A stretch of DNA of 9,136 nucleotides from JBLMZH01 sp050258715 (GTDB taxonomy: Bacteria > Patescibacteriota > Doudnabacteria > UBA920 > O2-02-FULL-48-8). The position numbers and the translations under genes were made by a program. Location of the stretch: NCBI GenBank assembly GCA_050258715.1, contig JBLMZH010000040.1, positions 1 through 9,136 of the forward strand, given 5' to 3'. The notes below the pieces were generated by a model, which was given only the letters and a program-made list of their open reading frames with translations, searched no databases and was not told the origin of the DNA. This document shows, one piece after another, positions 5,424 to 9,136 of this stretch. How positions within the stretch are numbered: the first letter of the stretch is position 1; every line of letters begins with the position of its first letter.

Positions 5424-7209
5424 CATTTCAATCGGAGGTTACAATTATCAGATCGAAGAGGATGCCTTTGGCAAACTCGATAAATATCTTGCCGATGTCA
5501 GGGCGCATTTTTCCTCTTTTCCGGATTCGGGCGAAATTGTCTCCGACATGGAAGCGCGCATGGCCGAGCAGTTCGAGTCCAAGACGGGAGAGCAAAAGAT
5601 CATCACCCTGCCCATGGTCGAAGAGCTCGTGACCATAATGGGCCAGCCTGAACAAATGGGCGGTGGACAAAAATTTGACAGCACCGAACGGGAAAGCACC
5701 AAGAAAGAAACGAGAGAAGCGGCCCAAGCCAGCAAGAGACTTTATCGCGACAAGGACGAGGCCATTCTGGCCGGCGTGGCCAGCGGACTTTCATCCTATT
5801 TGGGATTGGCCGACCCGGTCTGGATCCGCTTGCTGTTCGCTGTTTCCATTTTCTTCGGCGGTTTGGGCATCCTTCTCTATATTGTTTTGTGGGTGATTGT
5901 CCCCGAAGCTGATACCGACATCCAAAAAATGCAGATGCGCGGCGAGCCGATCAACATCAAGAACATCGAGCAGACCGTAAAAGAGCGCGTTGACGAACTA
6001 AAAAAAAATCCCGAACCGATAAAGAGGCCGCTTAGAGGATTGGCCAGGATGCTGGCCGCGATCGGCCGGTTCCTGCTGCTGTTGGTTAAGATAGCGCTTA
6101 AGATCGTCGGGTTGGTTTTGATCGTCGCGGCCGCGCTGATCATCGCCGGATTGGTGTTCGCGGTCGTCAGCGCCTTGTTCAATATCAATTCTCCGTACGT
6201 TGATTTTCCGCTCATCCAGGCGGTGGGGCACGCTGGTTTTTATGTGGCGGCTGTGAGCGGGTTCTTTTTGGCCTTGGTCCCGGTGGTATTTTTGATCCTT
6301 TTGGGAGCCAGCCTGGTCTCGAACAAATCGGTGTTCAAAAAAATGTCGACCATTTCGCTGTTTGCGATCTGGGTCGTGGCTGGCGCGGTCTTTGCCAACG
6401 TCGGCATCAAATATGCTCCTCAGATCGAGGATACGGTCAAAAACAGCCCGTATTATCAGAATGAAACCAGGGTTATTGACGAGGCCAACTTCACTAAGGT
6501 CTCGGTGAATTCCGCTTACGCGGCCAATATTACTCAGGGGGATGCGTTCAAAGTGACTGCGACCGGCCCTCAGAACGAACTGGACAGGGTCCAGATCACA
6601 AACCGCGACGGGCAGCTCGTTATGGAAGAAAAGAATCTCAGAATCTGCATCTTCTGCATCCATAGGGGAGTCACTTTTGATGTCGTCATGCCGAAATTGG
6701 ATGCGGTTTCCGCAAGCGGTGCGTCCAATGTCAGCGCCAAGGGTTTTGACTCCGAATCGTTCAATTTGAATTTGTCAGGCACGTCCAAAGGAGACGTTGA
6801 AGTTAGCGCCCAAAATTTGGCAGTGAAATTAAGCGGCGCTTCCAAGCTTGTGCTTAAAGGTCCGGTATCGGACACGTTCGGCTTGAACTTGTCGGGCGCG
6901 TCCAAGGCCGACATCAGCGCCAGCGCCAAAGAATTTAACGCCGATTTAAGCGGCTCTTCAAAAGCGACAATTGCCGGCGACATCGGCGCCCTTGTTCTTA
7001 AATCTTCGGGCGCCAGCCAGATCATGGCCAAGCAGGCAATTATCACTTCGGTCAGCGCGAATTTGAGCGGTTCAAGCCAGGCATATTTTTCCGCCTTAAA
7101 CAGCTTGGACATTCACGCCAGCGGGGCGAGCAAAGCCTATTACGATTCCGTGAAGGATTTAAAGACTGACCTTTCAGGTAGCAGCCGGGTGGAAAAATAC
7201 AGCCGATAA
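5407..7209 (+). CDS. HAAS-like/PspC/multi-TM/Toastrack envelope stress protein, 600 aa
   Basis: The domains run in order. Residues 1-85 form an alpha-helical N-terminal region (KLDKYLADVRAHF, IVSDMEARMAEQF, VEELVTIMGQPEQMG) resembling the HAAS-type domain paired with PadR regulators. Residues 110-168 are a PspC domain (KRLYRDKDEAILAGVASGLS, GLADPVWIRLLFAVS) with a membrane helix at about 141-165. Three further hydrophobic segments lie near 222-257, 275-303 and 316-335. The extracytoplasmic C-terminus (about 355-600) is a Toastrack/DUF2807 beta-solenoid with nine SG-[AST]-S turns, starting at 437, 457, 476, 496, 515, 534, 554, 572 and 590, i.e. one every 18-20 residues. PspC-Toastrack proteins belong to phage-shock/LiaI-LiaF-type envelope stress systems. 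A role in sensing membrane or wall damage and signalling inward to PadR is inference. A CIFC pair (C414, C417) at the solenoid start is unusual. The ATG lies within the end of padR, without a Shine-Dalgarno, so translation is probably coupled. Confidence 0.92.
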   Translation: MKKTISISIGGYNYQIEEDAFGKLDKYLADVRAHFSSFPDSGEIVSDMEARMAEQFESKTGEQKIITLPMVEELVTIMGQPEQMGGGQKFDSTERESTKKETREAAQASKRLYRDKDEAILAGVASGLSSYLGLADPVWIRLLFAVSIFFGGLGILLYIVLWVIVPEADTDIQKMQMRGEPINIKNIEQTVKERVDELKKNPEPIKRPLRGLARMLAAIGRFLLLLVKIALKIVGLVLIVAAALIIAGLVFAVVSALFNINSPYVDFPLIQAVGHAGFYVAAVSGFFLALVPVVFLILLGASLVSNKSVFKKMSTISLFAIWVVAGAVFANVGIKYAPQIEDTVKNSPYYQNETRVIDEANFTKVSVNSAYAANITQGDAFKVTATGPQNELDRVQITNRDGQLVMEEKNLRICIFCIHRGVTFDVVMPKLDAVSASGASNVSAKGFDSESFNLNLSGTSKGDVEVSAQNLAVKLSGASKLVLKGPVSDTFGLNLSGASKADISASAKEFNADLSGSSKATIAGDIGALVLKSSGASQIMAKQAIITSVSANLSGSSQAYFSALNSLDIHASGASKAYYDSVKDLKTDLSGSSRVEKYSR

Positions 7210-7220
7210 ACTAAAATATT

Positions 7221-7247
7221 AAACCCCTGAAAAGGGGTTTTTTATTT
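7221..7247 (+). terminator. Terminator of the padR operon
   Basis: AAACCCCT (7221-7228) pairs with AGGGGTTT (7233-7240) around GAAA, followed by more T residues and ATTTT. It lies 11 bases past the stop codon of the PspC/Toastrack gene. Confidence 0.93.
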
Positions 7248-7327
7248 TGCCTTATGTCAGCCGTACTTTCATCCAATGGTCCGGCTTGTTTGGTTTTGGC
7301 TAGAGTAATAGAAATTAATCGAAATCA

Positions 7328-7756
7328 ATGAACAAAACAACATCAATAATTGTCGGGATCATCGTGGTGGCTGTGGTCGTGGTCGGGGCAGTGTTCTTAA
7401 GCCGGAACAAAAATAATCCTGCGTCGACCGGCAACAATTCGACGGTTACTTCGACCGGCCGGACAGTGACCGTCTCTTATGACGGTTCGAGTTTTTCGCC
7501 AAGTTTGCAAACGGTGAACAAAGGAGATACCGTGAAGTTCGTGAACAATTCGAGCGCGAACATGTGGGTGGCGTCGGACCCGCACCCGCTTCATAATGGC
7601 TACCCCACGACTGGCGGCTGCGTAGCAAGCACTTTTGACGCCTGCACCAATATCACTCCGGGAAATTCGTTTTCATTTCAATTTGATATTGTCGGAAGCT
7701 GGGGGTACCACAATCATCTGAATCCGGCGCAAAAAGGCACGATCGTCGTCCAGTAA
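7328..7756 (+). CDS. Membrane-anchored cupredoxin-like protein, 142 aa
   Basis: An N-terminal hydrophobic helix (about 6-24) anchors the protein or acts as a signal. A Ser/Thr/Asn-rich linker follows (about 28-46). The domain at 46-142 has the small Greek-key pattern of cupredoxins: VTVSYDGSSFSPSLQTVNKGDTVKFVNN is spread over the first strands, and GSFxF-like, WGYHNHLNP (125-133) and KGTIVV (136-141) make the end. Candidate metal ligands are H86 and H89 in DPHPLH, H128 and H130 in WGYHNH, and C98 and C106. This is not the standard His-Cys-His-Met set in its usual spacing, so it may hold copper in another geometry or use the cysteines as a disulfide. It probably acts outside the membrane in electron transfer or copper handling. 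A weak promoter (TTGTTT, 17 bases, TAGAAA, 7286-7314) may precede it. No Shine-Dalgarno is seen before the ATG. Confidence 0.85.
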   Translation: MNKTTSIIVGIIVVAVVVVGAVFLSRNKNNPASTGNNSTVTSTGRTVTVSYDGSSFSPSLQTVNKGDTVKFVNNSSANMWVASDPHPLHNGYPTTGGCVASTFDACTNITPGNSFSFQFDIVGSWGYHNHLNPAQKGTIVVQ

Positions 7757-7807
7757 ATGATCGGGATTTCGTACAATTCCCCGCCACCGGAAAGGCTGCT
7801 TAAATTA

Positions 7808-7837
7808 CTTTCCATTAAGTAAGGAAAGGGGGTTTGC
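7808..7837 (+). promoter_or_regulatory. Strong Shine-Dalgarno partly sequestered in a hairpin
   Basis: GGAAAGGGGG (7823-7832) lies 5 bases before the ATG at 7838 and is the best ribosome binding site in the window. CTTTCC (7808-7813) can pair with GGAAAG (7823-7828) around a 9-base loop, which could partly mask it. The GGGGG nearest the start remains free. Confidence 0.55.
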
Positions 7838-7948
7838 ATGGCTCAAATCACGAATGACTGGAAGGACCGGGCAGAGGAAAAATTCGACGATGCCAAGGAG
7901 AAGGCCAAGGAAGAATTTGAAAAGATAAAAAAGGAAGCGGAGGAATAG
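7838..7948 (+). CDS. Highly charged helical mini-protein, 36 aa
   Basis: The reading frame from ATG 7838 to TAG 7946-7948 encodes MAQITNDWKD followed by 26 residues that are nearly all Lys, Glu, Asp and Ala, with Phe and Ile at heptad-like intervals (F16, F27, I30). It should form one long amphipathic helix or short coiled coil, with no signal peptide and no Cys or His. I do not recognise a family; small charged stress proteins and histone-like tails look similar. The strong Shine-Dalgarno at the right distance is the main argument that it is real. It lies 80 bases after the cupredoxin-like gene and may share its transcript, since no terminator separates them. It converges on the sigma54-type activator gene. 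Confidence 0.65.
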   Translation: MAQITNDWKDRAEEKFDDAKEKAKEEFEKIKKEAEE

Positions 7949-7987
7949 AAAAACGGCCGGCGGATCTTTTGGATCCAGCCGGCCGTT
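7949..7987 (-). terminator. Terminator of the sigma54-type activator gene
   Basis: AACGGCCGGC (7952-7961) pairs with GCCGGCCGTT (7978-7987). The stem continues as GGATC/GATCC past a bulged A and closes on a TTTTG loop. On the minus strand the stem is followed by a short T run (7953-7949), so it ends transcription from the right. On the plus strand no T run follows, although such a strong stem may still slow the polymerase after the mini-gene. Confidence 0.8.
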
Positions 7988-8010
7988 GCGTTGTCGTGCA
8001 GTCCCATGGT

Positions 8011-9136
8011 TTAGGCCGTTGCTTCATCTTGGAGTCCGGCTTCAGTCGTGTCGGCGTTCGCGTTGCTGGCTGAACGCCGGGCGTACTCTCGAAGCCCGAG
8101 CACCTTGATCTTGTAGTTCAGCACTCGCGGGCTTAGGAAGAGGAGCCTCGCTGCCAAGTTTTGGATGCCGCCTGTTCTCCTGAGCGCCGTGACGATCGCT
8201 TCGCGTTCGATTGTTTCCAGCGGCACGCCGCCTGATGGGAGGTTGACCAACGGCTGGTCGGAAGCAGTGGTGTCGTCGAGCAGGAACCGGAAATGGCCGC
8301 TGGTGAGCTTGGTGCTATGGAGGTTCTCGGTGATCGTGCGGACGACAGCGGTCTTCAGCTGGCGGACGTTCCCCGGCCAATCCTGGCATTGGAGGAAGGC
8401 AATCGCTTCGTCGCTCACTTCTGGAACTACGCTGATCCTGTTTTCGATCTGGAAGGTGTTCCGGAAATATGCGACGAGTTCGGGGATGTCGGAAATCCGC
8501 TCCCTGAGAGGGGGAAGATTGATCACCAGCTGGTTCAGCCGATAGTAGAGGTCTTCCCGGAACTGTCCGATCTCGACCAGATCGAGAAGCCGTTTGTTGG
8601 TTGCGGCCACGATCTTGGTCTGGATCTTGCAGAGGACATTGGTCCCGAGCCGGCGAATGGTGTAGTCCTCGAGGAAACGGAGGAGCTTGGGCTGCTGGCC
8701 GCGGGGCATCGTCTCGATCTCGTCGAGAAACAAGACCCCGCCTCTGGACCGCTCGACCAACCCCGGCCGAGTTTCCTTGGCGTCTGTGAAGGCGCCTTTG
8801 ACGTGTCCGTAGAGTTCGCTTTCCGCCAAGGTATCGGAGAGGCAGGCGAAGTCGACGATGACGAGAGGCGAATCCTCGTCAATGAGCCGATGGATGTTCT
8901 TGACCACGAGTTCTTTGCCGGTGCCGGTGGCGCCGGTTACCAGAACCGCTTCCTTGACCTGGGAAACCATCCTGATCCGTTCCCTGATCCGTTCCATCTT
9001 TTCGGATGAACCAATCAGGGGATAAGGCCCCTTTGTCAGGGGGATTTCCCTGCTGCTTTTGGGGGCTCGGAACGGGACAATCGTTGTCTGTTCTTCGGAC
9101 GCGTCAACAGTCTCTTCAACCGCGTTTTGGGTCTGC
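8011..9136 (-). CDS. Sigma54-type AAA+ transcriptional activator with Fis-type HTH, N-terminus cut by window edge
   Basis: This is a bacterial enhancer-binding protein that uses ATP to remodel sigma54-RNA polymerase. An internal ATG at 8997 could be taken as the start, but the frame stays open to the right edge and the 46 extra residues include PLIGSSEKMERIRERI, the usual beginning of the AAA+ domain, so the real start is beyond the window. Counting from the first residue in view (374 in total): Walker A GATGTGKE (68-75), the sigma54-contact loop GAFTDA (114-119, consensus GAFTGA), Walker B GGVLFLDE (132-139), arginines in FREDLYYRL (about 193 and 199), WPGNVRQL (253-260, sensor II region), and a C-terminal Fis-type HTH (about 306-351, LETIEREAIVTALRRTGG onward). 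The sensory domain, if any, is out of view. The gene is visibly richer in G+C, especially at third positions, than the genes to its left. Confidence 0.93.
   Translation of the reverse strand, partial: QTQNAVEETVDASEEQTTIVPFRAPKSSREIPLTKGPYPLIGSSEKMERIRERIRMVSQVKEAVLVTGATGTGKELVVKNIHRLIDEDSPLVIVDFACLSDTLAESELYGHVKGAFTDAKETRPGLVERSRGGVLFLDEIETMPRGQQPKLLRFLEDYTIRRLGTNVLCKIQTKIVAATNKRLLDLVEIGQFREDLYYRLNQLVINLPPLRERISDIPELVAYFRNTFQIENRISVVPEVSDEAIAFLQCQDWPGNVRQLKTAVVRTITENLHSTKLTSGHFRFLLDDTTASDQPLVNLPSGGVPLETIEREAIVTALRRTGGIQNLAARLLFLSPRVLNYKIKVLGLREYARRSASNANADTTEAGLQDEATA

Noticed and set aside
5998..6663. Open frame of 221 codons on the minus strand
   Set aside because: It lies opposite the PspC/Toastrack gene and its translation is low-complexity His/Arg/Gln/Asp without domain features.
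6711..7190. Repeating SGAS/SGSS codons as a DNA repeat array
   Set aside because: The periodicity is at protein level (solenoid rungs); the DNA units differ too much to be a tandem or CRISPR-like array.
8011..8997. Taking ATG at 8997 as the true start of the AAA+ activator
   Set aside because: The frame continues without a stop to the right edge and the added residues contain the expected IGSSEKM lead-in of the AAA+ domain.
8293..9009. Long open frame of 238 codons on the plus strand
   Set aside because: It is antisense to the sigma54-type activator, whose AAA+ motifs are intact; the open frame is a by-product of the GC-rich codons of that gene.
1..9136. CRISPR array, insertion sequence or prophage
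   Set aside because: No regularly spaced direct repeats, transposase or phage structural genes were seen in any frame.

Overview
The window looks like a stretch of bacterial chromosome. A Patescibacteria (CPR/Parcubacteria-type) genome is my best guess. The grounds are short, compact genes with the standard code, several good sigma70-type promoters with very short leaders lacking a clear Shine-Dalgarno, small membrane-anchored proteins, a PadR/PspC/Toastrack pair, and a GC-rich hairpin of the CCTGCC-loop-GGCAGG kind between genes. This is inference; nothing here fixes the taxonomy. The right end (from about 7760) reads differently, with richer GC, a strong Shine-Dalgarno, and a sigma54-type activator, which is unexpected for a small CPR genome.

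Layout from left to right. (1) 1-700, minus: N-terminal 233 residues of a DNA cytosine-5 methyltransferase, cut by the left edge. (2) 701-1192: a tRNA-Glu(UUC) transcription unit on the minus strand with its own promoter and terminator. Its leader carries a 13-bp copy of the tRNA 5' end and a GC-rich hairpin. (3) 1193-2987, plus: a two-gene operon encoding an unknown 103-aa helical protein and a 493-aa protein with a kinase-like N-terminal half (tentative) and a degenerate NodB deacetylase domain. It ends at a bidirectional terminator. (4) 3038-3388, minus: a small single-pass membrane protein. A 30-bp perfect palindrome lies upstream of it. (5) 3591-4874, minus: trigger factor, with its own promoter and terminator. 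(6) 5067-7209, plus: a PadR-type repressor overlapping a 600-aa HAAS-like/PspC/multi-TM/Toastrack envelope protein. A palindrome sits in the spacer of their shared promoter. (7) 7328-7756, plus: a membrane-anchored cupredoxin-like protein. (8) 7838-7948, plus: a 36-aa highly charged mini-protein with a strong ribosome binding site. (9) 8011-9136, minus: the C-terminal 374 residues of a sigma54-type AAA+ activator with a Fis-type HTH, open to the right edge.

The most coherent functional unit is padR plus the PspC/Toastrack gene. It fits the known theme in which a PadR winged-helix repressor is linked to a membrane protein that reads envelope stress, probably with autoregulation through the operator-like palindrome. 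The least understood unit is the 103-aa/493-aa operon. Its NodB domain appears to be cytoplasmic and lacks a standard metal-binding residue. The remaining genes look like separate transcription units with no evident shared pathway.
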